Shown here: in pieces, positions 1-10,594 of the stretch
How the letters are laid out: each line of letters opens with the position of its first letter
Numbering within the stretch: position 1 is the stretch's first letter
Source of the DNA: Nitrospirota bacterium
GTDB lineage: Bacteria; Nitrospirota; Thermodesulfovibrionia; Thermodesulfovibrionales; JdFR-88
DNA length: 64,000 bases
Direction of reading: 5' to 3'
Assembly: GCA_021789555.1 (NCBI GenBank)
Contig: JAJYJK010000008.1
Span: forward strand, 1 to 64,000
Made by a program: the position numbers and the translations under genes
Notes under the pieces: model-generated
Seen by the model: only the letters and a program-made list of their open reading frames with translations
What the model was told of the DNA's origin: nothing
Database searches by the model: none

Positions 1-92
1 AGCCCCCCCGGCCTGGAGGCATACGGCCCCAGGTGGAGCAAATAAGTGATGGAAAACAAGAAAAAAATTATAAAAAAAATATACGAGGTGGG

Positions 93-977
93 ATGATGAA
101 ATCTTTGAGATGGTTTGCGCTGGCGCTGGCCTGCGGGATTGCGTTAATGGCCGCCGGGTGCGCCGACAACGATGAGATCAGGGCGGACATCAACAACCTT
201 CAAAGCCAGACCTATTCGCTCCAGAACCAGGTGCAGGCCCTGGAGGGCAATGTCCAGACCACGCAAAAATCTTCCTCCAGCCAGACCGAGGCGCTGCATA
301 CCATGAGGACCTCCCAGGCGGACGTCGTGGACCAGATGTCCTCCATGCAAAGTGATATTAAAACATTGCGGGGCAAACTGGAGGAGGACAAGCATTTCAC
401 CCGGAAACTCCTTGCGGACCAGTCCTCCCAGACCTCGGACCTCGCCAAGAGGGTCAACCAGATGCAGGCCGCGCTGGACGCCCAGGGCCAGAAGCTGACC
501 GCACTGGATTCGGAGATAAAACAGATACAGGCCCAGGCCGCCGCAAAGCCGGCCCCGCAGGCGCCCCCCCCGTCCGCACAGAGCCTCTACGATAGCGCCT
601 ACAGCGCCTACAAAAGCAAAAAATATCCCGATGCAAGGAAGGGTTTCGAGGACCTCCTGAATAAATATCCGGAGGACCCGCTTGCCGGAAACGCGCAGTT
701 CTGGATCGGCGAGAGCTATTTCGAGCAGAAAAATTACGACCAGGCCATCCTCTCCTATGAAAGCGTGCTCAAAAACTATCCCAAAAGCAGGAAGGCGCCG
801 GCGGCCCTCCTGAAGCAGGGTGTCGCTTTCATGAATACGAAAGACAACAAGGTCGCCTCCGCGATCTTCCAGCAGGTCCAGGACAAATACCCCCGCACCG
901 AGGAGGCCAGGAGCGCGAAATCCATGCTCGCCAAGCTGGACAAAGGCAAGAAGAAGGCAAAGCGGAGGCGCCGGTGA
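93..977 (+). CDS. ybgF: Tol-Pal system protein YbgF/CpoB-like (signal peptide/lipobox, coiled coil, C-terminal TPRs)
   Basis: Signal/lipobox MKSLRWFALALACGIALMAAGC, coiled-coil region, then SLYDSAYSAYKSKKYPDARKGFEDLLNKYPEDPLAGNAQFWIGESYFEQKNYDQAI. The ATG at 93 follows a GAGGTGGG SD; the supplied ORF starts further upstream. Confidence 0.85.
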   Translation: MMKSLRWFALALACGIALMAAGCADNDEIRADINNLQSQTYSLQNQVQALEGNVQTTQKSSSSQTEALHTMRTSQADVVDQMSSMQSDIKTLRGKLEEDKHFTRKLLADQSSQTSDLAKRVNQMQAALDAQGQKLTALDSEIKQIQAQAAAKPAPQAPPPSAQSLYDSAYSAYKSKKYPDARKGFEDLLNKYPEDPLAGNAQFWIGESYFEQKNYDQAILSYESVLKNYPKSRKAPAALLKQGVAFMNTKDNKVASAIFQQVQDKYPRTEEARSAKSMLAKLDKGKKKAKRRRR

Positions 978-1489
978 AAACTCCTGCCGGCGGCCCGGAT
1001 GCGCTGACCCATCTTGACGGCAGGGGCAGGGCGCGGATGGTCGATGTAAGCGGCAAGCCCCGCACCCGGAGGCGGGCCGTGGCCCGGGCCACCGTCCTCA
1101 TGAAAAAAAAGAGCATCGATCTTATCAGGGAGGGCCGCATGCCCAAGGGCGACGTGCAGGCGGCCGCGCGCATAGCCGGCATAATGGCGGCCAAAAAGAC
1201 TCCGGAATTAATCCCCCTGACCCATCCGATCGCGCTCTCACAGGTGACCCTGGACATCCGGCTGGATGAAAACAGAAACGCCGTGGAGATAGAATCGACG
1301 GCAAAGACCGTGGGTGAGACCGGGGTCGAGATGGAAGCGCTGACCGCGGCCTGCGTGGCCGCTCTCACCGTTTATGACATGTGCAAGGCCGTCGACAAAG
1401 AGGCCGTCATCACGGACGTAATGCTCATGGGAAAAAGCGGCGGGAAAAGCGGCACGTATAAAAGAAAAGTCAAGGCCAAACAAAAATAA
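974..1489 (+). CDS. moaC: Cyclic pyranopterin monophosphate synthase MoaC
   Basis: LTHLDGRGRARMVDVSGKPRTRRRAVARA, IPLTHPIALSQV and TGVEMEALTAACVAALTVYDMCKAVDK are MoaC signatures. Confidence 0.95.
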   Translation: MKTPAGGPDALTHLDGRGRARMVDVSGKPRTRRRAVARATVLMKKKSIDLIREGRMPKGDVQAAARIAGIMAAKKTPELIPLTHPIALSQVTLDIRLDENRNAVEIESTAKTVGETGVEMEALTAACVAALTVYDMCKAVDKEAVITDVMLMGKSGGKSGTYKRKVKAKQK

Positions 1490-1500
1490 ATCTTTTTCCT

Positions 1501-1546
1501 GCCCACCCGCCGCCCTTTAAAGCATGGGGCTCCGCCCCATGCCCCG
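1501..1546 (-). repeat. REP-like element, family A
   Basis: Hairpin GCATGGGGC-TCC-GCCCCATGC with TTTAAAGGGCGGCGGGTGGGC adjacent (read on minus). Confidence 0.8.
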
Positions 1547-1742
1547 GTTAACGACAAAGGCTCATCCAATTCTTAATGCACAGGGCAATTATCTGCCTGC
1601 CCTCGAGAGAGGAAGCTGGCGGACGGATACACATCGTCGCGCCCTGACAACCGTTTGCCATTCGCCATGAAGACGCTTCAACAAAGCCATTTGGACACGC
1701 CCGGAACCGCGCGACCGAATGAAAGGGCGGGCAGATAGTTGT

Positions 1743-3311
1743 TTACTCCCCCAACCGCTCCAGTTGCTCGCGCGCCTTCCGGTTTTCTGGGTCCAGCACG
1801 AGGGATTTTTCGAATTGCCGTATGGCATCCTGGATTTTCTGCTCCTTCAAATAGACCAGGCCCAGCTCCAGGTAGCAGTCGCTCTCCAGCGGGTCTAGCC
1901 CTATCGCCTCCAGCATCGCCCCCTCCGCCTCCTCAAAAAAGCCCCCGTCCTCGATCAGGGCAAGGGCAAGCCGCCTCCAGCCCGCAGGGTCCGACGGGTC
2001 AAGCCTGACCGCCTCCCTCAGGGCGTCAAGCCCCACGGGAATGGCCGGAGCGTCGGCCAAATCCTCCGGCCACTCCTGCGCGGTATTAACGGGTTCCGCA
2101 AGACCGGCTGGCTCCGGGGACTCGCCAGGCGCCTCAGGGACGACCGGCTCCGGAGAATCCGGCTCAACGGCAGGGGCCTCAGGCCCCCACTCCTCCTGAG
2201 CGTTTACAAGGGTTACTGTCTCCTCTTCAACCGGTCCCGGAGGCCCGGCCGATTTGTCGGGGCCTATGGGAAAGGCATCTTCCGCCGCTTCGAGCGGGGA
2301 CGACAGCGAGAGGTAGGCATTTTTGACCGCGTTAAATATCTCGACCAGCTTGTCTCTGAGATGCTGGTCCTCCGAATCGAAAACCCTGTCGGGATGGAAC
2401 TCCCGGGCGAGACGGTAATAGCTGTCTTTAATCTCCTGCAGGTCCGCGGTCTCCGAAACGCCAAGAAGCTCGCGGGGGCCCGGTTGCCGGAGCCTTTCGT
2501 GCACGGAGGCCACCCTCGCCTCGAATTCGTCCCTGGGGTCGTCGTAGGGTTTCAGGAAAAGAACATCGGCGCTGATGTTTCCGTTGTCGCTTTTTTTCTC
2601 GGTCAGTATGCCTATCGCCCAGAAGACATAGACAATCTTCATCGACTCGAAACTGTTCAGGCAGGAGTCCTCGATCACCTGCTTGACCGTCCTTTTGCCG
2701 TCCACGAAAGACAGTATCCTCTTGTCCTTCGCCGAGAACTGGACGCCCTGAAAGAGCCGCATGGGGTCGTCATTGAGTTGGAGGACGGTCCAGGCGGACG
2801 GCAGCTCCTCTTTTATGCGTATCAGGTTGTCGATGCGGCCGACCCCTTCGTATATAAGGCTCCCCATGCTCATCATCAGCGTGATGACTTCCTCCGGTAT
2901 ATCGCCTTCCACGAATTCGTAATCGGCGCGGTCGTACTCGAACATGCTGTAGATTATCTCCCTCACCTGGAATTTCACCGCCCAGAAAAGCTCTTTTGGC
3001 GTGATATATCCCAGCTCGACCAATACCGCGCCGTGCCTTTTGCCGCCTTTCTGCAGTATCTCGGTAGAGTACTCGAACTGCTGGAGCGTTATCTTGCCCG
3101 CCTTTACCAGGGCGACGCCGAGCCAGTCGTCCTTGCTGCTGGAAGAGGCAAAGACGGCCTCCCCCTGTTTCATGTAGAGTTTTTTGGCGAGGTCGCCGGA
3201 TGAGATGCAGAGCGTGCCGGTGCGCCCGGAGGTATGCAGGTACATGAGGAGCCCGGGGAGCGTCTCACTCCCCGGGGAAAAAGTCCCCTTAAACGGCGGG
3301 ACCTCCTTCAT
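1743..3311 (-). CDS. DUF4388-type N-terminal domain + DnaJ domain + TPR protein
   Basis: N-terminal [32 protein letters not shown]-domain [29 protein letters not shown]-terminal TPRs. Confidence 0.75.
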   Translation of the reverse strand: MKEVPPFKGTFSPGSETLPGLLMYLHTSGRTGTLCISSGDLAKKLYMKQGEAVFASSSSKDDWLGVALVKAGKITLQQFEYSTEILQKGGKRHGAVLVELGYITPKELFWAVKFQVREIIYSMFEYDRADYEFVEGDIPEEVITLMMSMGSLIYEGVGRIDNLIRIKEELPSAWTVLQLNDDPMRLFQGVQFSAKDKRILSFVDGKRTVKQVIEDSCLNSFESMKIVYVFWAIGILTEKKSDNGNISADVLFLKPYDDPRDEFEARVASVHERLRQPGPRELLGVSETADLQEIKDSYYRLAREFHPDRVFDSEDQHLRDKLVEIFNAVKNAYLSLSSPLEAAEDAFPIGPDKSAGPPGPVEEETVTLVNAQEEWGPEAPAVEPDSPEPVVPEAPGESPEPAGLAEPVNTAQEWPEDLADAPAIPVGLDALREAVRLDPSDPAGWRRLALALIEDGGFFEEAEGAMLEAIGLDPLESDCYLELGLVYLKEQKIQDAIRQFEKSLVLDPENRKAREQLERLGE

Positions 3312-3817
3312 AAGTATCTCTTCACCTCGAAGCGGTAGATGTCGAGGTCCTTTTCCCAGGGGGGGATCCCGGCCTTTGCCATGGCGACCCGGAACTGGTC
3401 CTCAACAGTGTCCACGCCTTCCAGGTCGGGCAGAAGGAGCCCCTTTCTGCCGCCTTTCACGACTATCACGCCGTATCTCTTCACGTCGAGGTCCGAGAGG
3501 TCTTTTATCTTTTCCGGCGGGCAAAGGACGTCAACGGAATAGTCCAGGTCATCGAGTTCGTGCTCCGCGACGGGCGGGAACCTCGGGTCTTCCGAGGCCG
3601 AGGCTATCGCGTTTCTGATCGCCTCCTGGGCGGCGCAGGCCGTCGCGGGCTCGATGGTGCCTATGCAACCCCTCAGGCGGCCTTTTTTCTTGAGGCAGAC
3701 AAAAACGCCGGCCTTCTCGATCATCTCACCGGAAAGTTCCCCCGTATCGGCTACGACCCTCCCCTCTTTTACATAAAGCTCGACAGCCTTTCTTACAAGG
3801 TCGACAAACGGATGCAT
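3308..3817 (-). CDS. amrA: AmmeMemoRadiSam system protein A (AMMECR1 family)
   Basis: [22 protein letters not shown] and [15 protein letters not shown] motifs. Confidence 0.88.
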   Translation of the reverse strand: MHPFVDLVRKAVELYVKEGRVVADTGELSGEMIEKAGVFVCLKKKGRLRGCIGTIEPATACAAQEAIRNAIASASEDPRFPPVAEHELDDLDYSVDVLCPPEKIKDLSDLDVKRYGVIVVKGGRKGLLLPDLEGVDTVEDQFRVAMAKAGIPPWEKDLDIYRFEVKRYL

Positions 3818-3820
3818 CCC

Positions 3821-4813
3821 CTAAAATTCCCTTTGCAGGGCATAATCGGCAAGGGCCAGAAGCTCCTGCCTCTCCGGGCAGTCCCTCAATACGGAAGTCT
3901 CCGCCTTCGCCTCCTTCAGGAATTCACGGGCCTTTTCGAGCGCAAGACCGACGGCGTCGTATTTTTTAAACAATTCGCGTATCCTGTCAAGCCCTTTGGG
4001 TGAAGGGCTCCCCTCGAGGATGGTCTTTATCTCCGCACTCTCATCCAAACCGGCCTGCCGGAGCAGATAGATAAGCGGCAGGGTGATCTTGCCCTCCTCG
4101 AGGTCCTTGCCGAGTTTCTTGCCGAAACCGTTTTCCTGGCCGGCCACGTAATCCAGTATGTCGTCGGCCATCTGGAAGGCTATCCCCGCCTTGAGCCCGA
4201 AGCTCGCCAGCGCCTCTTCCTGCTCGGCGGACACGCCCCCCAGCAGGCCGCCTATCCTGCAGGCGGTCGATATCAGCACGCCGGTCTTGGACGCGATTAT
4301 CTTTACGTAATCCTCTTCGGTAATATTCACGTCGCCCGATTTCTCCAACTGCAGCAGTTCCCCCTCGGACATCGAAGTCACCGCCTGGGAGAGCGCCCCC
4401 ACTATCCTTACGTCCCCGCAGGAGACCGCCCTCCTGAGAGCGTTTGCATACAGGAAATCGCCCACGAGCACCACCACCTGGTTGCCCCACGTGACGTGCG
4501 CCGCGGACCTCCCCCTCCTGACATCCGCCCCGTCGACCACGTCATCGTGCAGCAGCGACGCGGTATGTATGGATTCTATGACACTGGAAAGCGATATGTG
4601 GTCCTCGCCCTCATAGCCCGCGAGCCTGGCGCTGACGAGGAGGAAAAGGGGCCTCATCCGCTTTCCCCCGCCCTCGATCAGGTAACGGCCTATCAGCGGG
4701 ATGAGGAAGACATTGCTGGCAAAAAGCTCCCTGAGTGAACCCTCCATGCATGTGAGGTCCTTTTCGTAGGAGCCGAAAATCTTCCTTATATCGCCGGTTA
4801 TCTGCTTGAGCAC
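3821..4813 (-). CDS. Polyprenyl synthetase family protein
   Basis: GGGKRMRPLFLL, LLHDDVVDGADVRRG and FQMADDILDYVAG (DDxxD-type motifs). Confidence 0.92.
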   Translation of the reverse strand: MLKQITGDIRKIFGSYEKDLTCMEGSLRELFASNVFLIPLIGRYLIEGGGKRMRPLFLLVSARLAGYEGEDHISLSSVIESIHTASLLHDDVVDGADVRRGRSAAHVTWGNQVVVLVGDFLYANALRRAVSCGDVRIVGALSQAVTSMSEGELLQLEKSGDVNITEEDYVKIIASKTGVLISTACRIGGLLGGVSAEQEEALASFGLKAGIAFQMADDILDYVAGQENGFGKKLGKDLEEGKITLPLIYLLRQAGLDESAEIKTILEGSPSPKGLDRIRELFKKYDAVGLALEKAREFLKEAKAETSVLRDCPERQELLALADYALQREF

Positions 4814-5898
4814 CTTGCCCCCGGTAAAAAATAACTTGCCCGCTCCGGGCTGAAACGCCTGCCCCCGGAGAGTTTCTTTATATCGCCGGGCCTGAAAACC
4901 CCAAGCTCGGTTATTATGGCGGTCACATAACGCGCGGGGGTAACGTCAAAGGCCATGTTCCTGATATTCACCCCGCGGGGGGCTATTCTCTTGCCCGCCA
5001 CCGAAGCCACCTCCTCCGGGTCCCTCTCCTCGATGGGTATCATATCACCGGAGGGCATGGAAAAATCAATACTGCTTAGCGGCGCGGCCACATAAAACGG
5101 CACCCGGTTTTCCTTGCAGAGCACGGCCACCGAGTAGGTGCCTATCTTGTTTGCGACATCCCCGTTTCTGGCCGTCCTGTCCGTACCGACTATGGCCAGG
5201 TTGATCTCTGCCTTTCGAAGCAGGGCGCCGGCCGAATTGTCGGTTATGAGCGTCATCGGTATGCCGGCCTCCTTCATTTCGAGGGCCGTGAGCCTGGCCC
5301 CCTGGAGGACGGGGCGGGTCTCATCGACGATGACATGCACCTTCTTTCCCTGCTCATGGGCCGCGAAGATGGCCGCCGTGGCGGTCCCGTAGCCGCCGGT
5401 CGCAAGCGCGCCGGCATTGCAATGGGTGAGGACGACGTCGCCGTCGCTGATGAGCTGCGCCCCCCACTGCCCTATAGTCCGGTTTATCCTGATGTCCTCT
5501 TCATGGATGAGCGCCGCCTCCCGCCAAAGGGTTTCCCTGGCCGCGGAGGCGCTGCCGCCCCCTGGGGCGAGGGCCATCCCGGCAAGCCGGGCCTTCATCC
5601 TGTCCGCCGCCCATTTTATATTGACAGCCGTCGGCCTGGTCGCCAAAAGCCCCTCGAATACCGGCCCAAGGGCCTGGCAGAGGTCCCGCGCGCTCCGGGC
5701 CTTCGCCGCCTGGGCCCCAAGGGCCACACCCATCGCCGCGGCTATCCCTATGGCCGGCGCCCCCCTTATCTTGAGCCCCTTAATGCATTTCGCCACGTCC
5801 CGCCAGTTCCTGCATTCTATCCATAAGATTTCGTGGGGGAGCCTGCTTTGGTCAAGGATGCGGACCTTGCCCTTTTTTTGCTCTATGGCGTTAAGCAT
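4798..5898 (-). CDS. mtnA: S-methyl-5-thioribose-1-phosphate isomerase
   Basis: LKIRGAPAIGIAAAMGVAL, THCNAGALATGGYGTA and VGTDRTARNGDVANKIGTYSVAVL. Confidence 0.93.
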   Translation of the reverse strand: MLNAIEQKKGKVRILDQSRLPHEILWIECRNWRDVAKCIKGLKIRGAPAIGIAAAMGVALGAQAAKARSARDLCQALGPVFEGLLATRPTAVNIKWAADRMKARLAGMALAPGGGSASAARETLWREAALIHEEDIRINRTIGQWGAQLISDGDVVLTHCNAGALATGGYGTATAAIFAAHEQGKKVHVIVDETRPVLQGARLTALEMKEAGIPMTLITDNSAGALLRKAEINLAIVGTDRTARNGDVANKIGTYSVAVLCKENRVPFYVAAPLSSIDFSMPSGDMIPIEERDPEEVASVAGKRIAPRGVNIRNMAFDVTPARYVTAIITELGVFRPGDIKKLSGGRRFSPERASYFLPGARCSSR

Positions 5899-5974
5899 TT
5901 ATGCCCCTATTAAACCAGTCCTTGAAGGGTTTTTGCAACATTACGGGGTTTTTGCTTCGCTTTGGCCGGGCCGC

Positions 5975-6430
5975 TTATCTAAGGCCGAGTTTTTTAAAGA
6001 TCAGCCCCGCATATTTGTTCAGGAAGTGCCGCCTGGGCAGGAAGGGGATGACCGGCTTTTTTCGGAGCCCCAGGGATTCAAGGAGTTCCACGGCCTCCGG
6101 CATGGGCTCCAGGGCAAGCCCTTTTCTCACGATCTCAACCGCTTCGGCCTTGCGCCCGGCCCTGAGATAGAGCCTGCCCAGGTTCAGGCAAACCAGGGGT
6201 TGCCGGGGATATGTGCTCGCCAGCTCCTCCGAGGTCTTTATGGCGCGGTTCAGCTCTCCCCTTTCAGTGGCCGAAAGCAGGGCAATATAGGACTTGCAAA
6301 TGGGGTCCGAAGCGTCAAGGCCGGCGGATTTCTCAAAGCTCGCAAGGGCGGCGAGCCCTTCGCCCTTCCTGAAGAGATACTCCCCTTTATCGAAAAACTC
6401 TTTCGCAGAGTCGTCCATCTTCGCTTTCAC
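5975..6430 (-). CDS. TPR-containing hypothetical protein
   Basis: Short TPR-like helices; single ORF. Confidence 0.6.
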   Translation of the reverse strand: MKAKMDDSAKEFFDKGEYLFRKGEGLAALASFEKSAGLDASDPICKSYIALLSATERGELNRAIKTSEELASTYPRQPLVCLNLGRLYLRAGRKAEAVEIVRKGLALEPMPEAVELLESLGLRKKPVIPFLPRRHFLNKYAGLIFKKLGLR

Positions 6431-6683
6431 GCGCTGCCGGAAATTTTATCAAAACTATAAAAATATTGCGCGCCCTTCACCCTCCGCTTCGCTCCTCCCT
6501 CTCCCACATTATTTATAAATCCTTCATTAAGTTATCAAATTTGGCTCTTTTGAAATTCATATGGGTACTTTTTTACTGGCCCGGTAGCAACAGAAAACCT
6601 TAGGGGCGACCCGCCCCGGTGCCTTCCCGGGATGGGATTAAGGGGTGGGTCAAAGGTTGTGGGGCTTACGCCTTCATTGACGC

Positions 6684-6734
6684 TTCGGGGCATGGGGCGA
6701 AGCCCCATACCTTAAAAGGGCGGGCGGGCGGGTT
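6684..6734 (+). repeat. REP-like element, family A
   Basis: TTCGGGGCATGGGGC-GAA-GCCCCATACCTTAAAAGGGCGGGCGGGCGGG. Confidence 0.8.
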
Positions 6735-9498
6735 ACAATAAATACCTTTTCAGATACCGGCCGGTATGGGAGCGTTGCGCCGCGGTCAGCTCCGCGGGCG
6801 TACCCTGAAAGATGATCCGCCCCCCCTTGTCCCCGCCTTCGGGCCCCATATCGATGACCCAGTCCGCCGCCCCTATCACATCCAGGTTATGCTCGATCAC
6901 CACGACCGTGTCGCCCCTCTTGACGAGTTTCCCCAATATCCTGAGCAGGGCCTCCACATCGTGGTGGTGCAGCCCCACAGTGGGCTCATCAAGCACGTAC
7001 AGCAGCCCGGCCTGATCGGAGAGCGAAAGGCCAAGCTCGGCGCAAATCTTCAGCCTCTGAGCCTCTCCGCCCGAAAGCGTCGTGGCGGGCTGCCCCAGTT
7101 TTAGATACCCCAGGCCCGTCTCCATGAGCTGGGCGAGTTTCTCCGTGACCCTGGGGACCGCGCTGAAAAAATCGATGGCCTCCCCGACCGTCATGCCCAG
7201 CACCTGGCTTATGTCCTTCTGCCTGTAGTGCACGCGAAGGGCCTCGGGGCTGTAGCGCCTCCCTCCGCAGTCCTCGCATTTTATGTAAAGGTCCTCGAAG
7301 AAATACATCTCGAATTTCTGATAGCCCTCGCCCTCGCAGGTCGGGCACCTGCCGCCCGGGACATTGAAGGAAAAGAAACCGGGCCCGTAGCCGTGCGCCT
7401 TCGCCTCCGGCTGGGCGGCAAAGAGCTTCCTGATCTGGTCGAATATCTTCAGATAGGTGACTGGGTTAGAGCGGGGGGTCCTGCCTATCGGGCTCTGGTC
7501 TATGAGCTTCACCCCGCTTACGGCCTCGACCCCGCGCATCGCCTTGAAGGGCAGCGGGGGCTCGGGCTCCACCCTCAACTGTCTTGCAAGCGCCCGGTAA
7601 AGGGTCTCCACGATGAGGCTGCTCTTGCCGGAGCCGGAAACGCCGGAGACCACGGTGAAGGCGCCAAGCGGGATTTTCAAATCCACGCTTTTCAGGTTGT
7701 GGCCCCTCGCGCCGGAGAGGGCGAGCCACCGGAAAGGTCTCTTGCCCCGCTCAGGGCAAATAGCCTTTATCCGGTCGGCGCCCCTGATATATCTTGCCGT
7801 CAGCGTCTCCGCCCCGGAAAGAAATTCCGTTTTCGGCCCTGAAAAAACGATCTCCCCCCCGAACTGGCCGCCCCCGGGGCCAAGCTCCACAATCCAGTCC
7901 GCCCGCTCGATAATGTCCTTGTCGTGCTCCACCACTATCAGGGTATTGCCAAGGGCGGAGAGCTCAGCCATGATATCGGCCACCCTCTCCGTGTCCCTCG
8001 GATGCAGCCCCACCGTCGGCTCATCCAGGACGTAGAGAGTGCCCGTTAGGCGGGAGGCAAGCTGGTTCGACAGGTTCACGCGCTGATATTCCCCGCCCGA
8101 AAGCGTCCTTGCCTCGCGGTCCAGGCTCAGGTAATCGAGCCCCACCTCGCTCAAAAAACCGAGTTTCAGATTTATCTGCCTCAAGGGCTCCTTCGCTATC
8201 TCCGCCTGGCCGGGCGAAAGGGACAGAAAACCGCCCGCGGAAAAGAGCCTCTGAAGCTCCCCTATCGGAACCCTGGTTATATCGGCTATATCGCGGCCGT
8301 CTATTTTATATGCCAGCGCCTCCGGCCTGAGGCGTTTCCCCTTGCAGGAGGGGCAGGTCTGTCCTTTCCTGTAGCGGGAGAGAAAGACCCTCACATGGAG
8401 CTTGTAACGCCTGGCTTCGAGGTCTTCAAAGAAATCATCGATGCCGTAGAAATCACCGCTGCCCTTGAAGAGGACCGTTTTTTCCGCGCCGGAGAGCTCC
8501 CGCCAAGGCTTGTTTACGGGAAATTTATCCCTCAGCGCCTTCAGCATCTGCCTCCTCCACCACCTGTAGGCGGGTTTTTCCCAGGGCTCTATCGCGCCCT
8601 CCGAGACGGAAATATAAGGGTCCGGCACTATGAGGTCCTCCGAGTATTTAAGGATGTTTCCAAACCCCTTGCACTCCGGGCAGGCCCCCACCGGGTGGTT
8701 GAACGAAAAAAGAAGGGGGGTCGGCTCGGGCAAAAGCTCCCTCCCGCAGCTGTCGCAGACATTGCCCGCGCTGAACCTCAGTTCCTCGTATCTCGCACCG
8801 CCCTCACCGGCGCCCTCCACAAGCAGGACTTTCATCCTGCCATTGCCGTGCATGAAGGCGGTCTCGATCGAGTCCGCAAGGCGGGGCTCGTCCCTTATCA
8901 CGAGCCTGTCAAGCACGACCGCTATATCCATCGGCGGCGGCGAAACCCCGGCCCCTTCGAACTCCACCACTCGGCCGTCTTTGAGCTGCCGGTAAAACCC
9001 CCGCCGTTTCAGCTCCTCCGGGGCCTGGCGGCTCTCGAAAACGACGAGGGCGCGCCCGCCCGGATGCTCCTTTAAAAGCGCCTCTTTTATCTCCTGGGGC
9101 TGCCATTTCCTTATAACGGCCCCGCATTCGGGGCACAACGGCACGGCGACCTTTGAATAAAGGAGCCTGAAATAGTCGTAAATCTCGGTGATCGTGCCCA
9201 CGACGGAACGGGAACCGCGCACCGGGTTCCTCTGCTCCAGGGCGATGGCGGGGCGAATGTTCCGGATGGCGTCAACCGCGGGCCGGTCCATCTTCTCCAG
9301 GAAAAGCCGGGCGTAGGTAGACAAGGACTCGATGAACCTCCACTGCCCCTCCGCGAATATGGTGTCAAACGCCAGCGAGGATTTCCCCGACCCCGACACC
9401 CCCGTTACGGCGATGACCTTGTCGTGAGGCAGCACGAGCGAGACATTCTTGAGATTGTTCTGCTTAGCGCCTTCTATTATCAGCTCATCGAAGGACAT
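6733..9498 (-). CDS. uvrA: Excinuclease ABC subunit A
   Basis: GVSGSGKSSLAFDTIFAEGQWRFIESLSTYARLFLEKMDRP, two ABC cassettes, LDEPTVGLHPRDTERV, zinc-finger CxxC pairs. Confidence 0.97.
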   Translation of the reverse strand: MSFDELIIEGAKQNNLKNVSLVLPHDKVIAVTGVSGSGKSSLAFDTIFAEGQWRFIESLSTYARLFLEKMDRPAVDAIRNIRPAIALEQRNPVRGSRSVVGTITEIYDYFRLLYSKVAVPLCPECGAVIRKWQPQEIKEALLKEHPGGRALVVFESRQAPEELKRRGFYRQLKDGRVVEFEGAGVSPPPMDIAVVLDRLVIRDEPRLADSIETAFMHGNGRMKVLLVEGAGEGGARYEELRFSAGNVCDSCGRELLPEPTPLLFSFNHPVGACPECKGFGNILKYSEDLIVPDPYISVSEGAIEPWEKPAYRWWRRQMLKALRDKFPVNKPWRELSGAEKTVLFKGSGDFYGIDDFFEDLEARRYKLHVRVFLSRYRKGQTCPSCKGKRLRPEALAYKIDGRDIADITRVPIGELQRLFSAGGFLSLSPGQAEIAKEPLRQINLKLGFLSEVGLDYLSLDREARTLSGGEYQRVNLSNQLASRLTGTLYVLDEPTVGLHPRDTERVADIMAELSALGNTLIVVEHDKDIIERADWIVELGPGGGQFGGEIVFSGPKTEFLSGAETLTARYIRGADRIKAICPERGKRPFRWLALSGARGHNLKSVDLKIPLGAFTVVSGVSGSGKSSLIVETLYRALARQLRVEPEPPLPFKAMRGVEAVSGVKLIDQSPIGRTPRSNPVTYLKIFDQIRKLFAAQPEAKAHGYGPGFFSFNVPGGRCPTCEGEGYQKFEMYFFEDLYIKCEDCGGRRYSPEALRVHYRQKDISQVLGMTVGEAIDFFSAVPRVTEKLAQLMETGLGYLKLGQPATTLSGGEAQRLKICAELGLSLSDQAGLLYVLDEPTVGLHHHDVEALLRILGKLVKRGDTVVVIEHNLDVIGAADWVIDMGPEGGDKGGRIIFQGTPAELTAAQRSHTGRYLKRYLL

Positions 9499-9552
9499 CG
9501 TAGTATTTTAACCTAAATGCGAGGTCGACGGCATTTCTGTAAGGGAAGTTTC

Positions 9553-9957
9553 CTATCCTAAAAAGCGGGCAAGCCTTTTAACGAGTTTTTTGGTGTCTTT
9601 GATTTCGCATTCCCAGACCACGAACATCCGCCAGCCAAGCGCATTGAGCTTGGCCTCATTCTCTTTATCACGCCGCTTGTTTTTCGCCAGCTTGGGCACC
9701 CAATATTTAAGCCTGGTCTTGGGGATATGCGAATCAATGCAGCCGGGGTGCTGATGCCAGAAGCATCCCCTCACTTCGATAATACGCTTCAGCCGGGGGA
9801 GCACAATATCGGGTTTGCCGGGGAGCCTGGTATCATGTAAGCGGAACCGGAAACCCATGCCGTGAACAAGCCGCCGCACCAGGATTTCAGGCGAAGTATC
9901 ACGGCTGCGTATCTTTCGCATATTCGCCGAGCGGCGTTCGGGTGAGAGCGTATCCAT
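9553..9957 (-). CDS. vsr: Very short patch repair endonuclease Vsr
   Basis: MDTLSPERRSANMRKIRSRDTSPEILVRRLVHGMGFRFRLHDTRLPGKPDIVLPRLKRIIEVRGCFWHQHPGC. Confidence 0.95.
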   Translation of the reverse strand: MDTLSPERRSANMRKIRSRDTSPEILVRRLVHGMGFRFRLHDTRLPGKPDIVLPRLKRIIEVRGCFWHQHPGCIDSHIPKTRLKYWVPKLAKNKRRDKENEAKLNALGWRMFVVWECEIKDTKKLVKRLARFLG

Positions 9958-9998
9958 AAGCCGGAACTCTTTAAGTCCAGTAATGCTCTATTCTACAA

Positions 9999-10592
9999 TT
10001 ATTTTTCGAGGATCTCAGCCGTCTGTTTAGGAAATTTTCTTATCAGCCACTTGAGTACTTCGACCTGATCGGCCCCTGTCGCGCGCCGCACTTGCACCAA
10101 AAGCTTCTGCAATGACGGCCGGTCCAGCGTCAGATTTTGTGCTCCTTCATTGCAAACAGAACAAATGGCTCTTAGATTAGATGGTTCATCACTGCCGCCC
10201 ATCGACTTGTCTATTATGTGGCCGATATGGAGTCGGGTCTTCCGGGCAGGATCGTAAGGATGCGGTTCTCCGGCAACAGCCCCGCACATCTGGCAAGTGA
10301 ACCCGTTACGGTCTAAAACATAAGCCCTGGTTTCTTTCGAAATACCACGTTCAAAGGCAGCAACCGGCTTGGGATTTAACAGCAGGTATTGTCCTGGTTT
10401 CAAGTTGCTGCGGTCATTATGAGTCAGAATCTGGTATCCCTCTTCGGTGCGGAGCTCCCGCACACGCCGCGCCCATTCGCTAATATTCCCCGATGCTCTC
10501 CGGAGTTCATTCGACTCCATTACGCGGCCTATATTCGCAAGGAAATATGCCCGGAGCTTCGCACGAGCACCTTTACTATGTTCGGATTTCAT
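9999..10592 (-). CDS. HNH endonuclease, putative restriction enzyme of the adjacent R-M system
   Basis: CQMCGAVAGEPHPYDPARKTRLHIGHIIDKSMGGSDEPSNLRAICSVCNEG (HNH with two CxxC); directly after the methyltransferase gene. Confidence 0.85.
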   Translation of the reverse strand: MKSEHSKGARAKLRAYFLANIGRVMESNELRRASGNISEWARRVRELRTEEGYQILTHNDRSNLKPGQYLLLNPKPVAAFERGISKETRAYVLDRNGFTCQMCGAVAGEPHPYDPARKTRLHIGHIIDKSMGGSDEPSNLRAICSVCNEGAQNLTLDRPSLQKLLVQVRRATGADQVEVLKWLIRKFPKQTAEILEK

Positions 10593-10594
10593 TA

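Noticed and set aside
2361-3203. Plus-strand 280-aa ORF opposite the DUF4388/DnaJ/TPR gene
   Set aside because: Antisense to a gene with clear domains; composition looks like a reverse-frame artefact.
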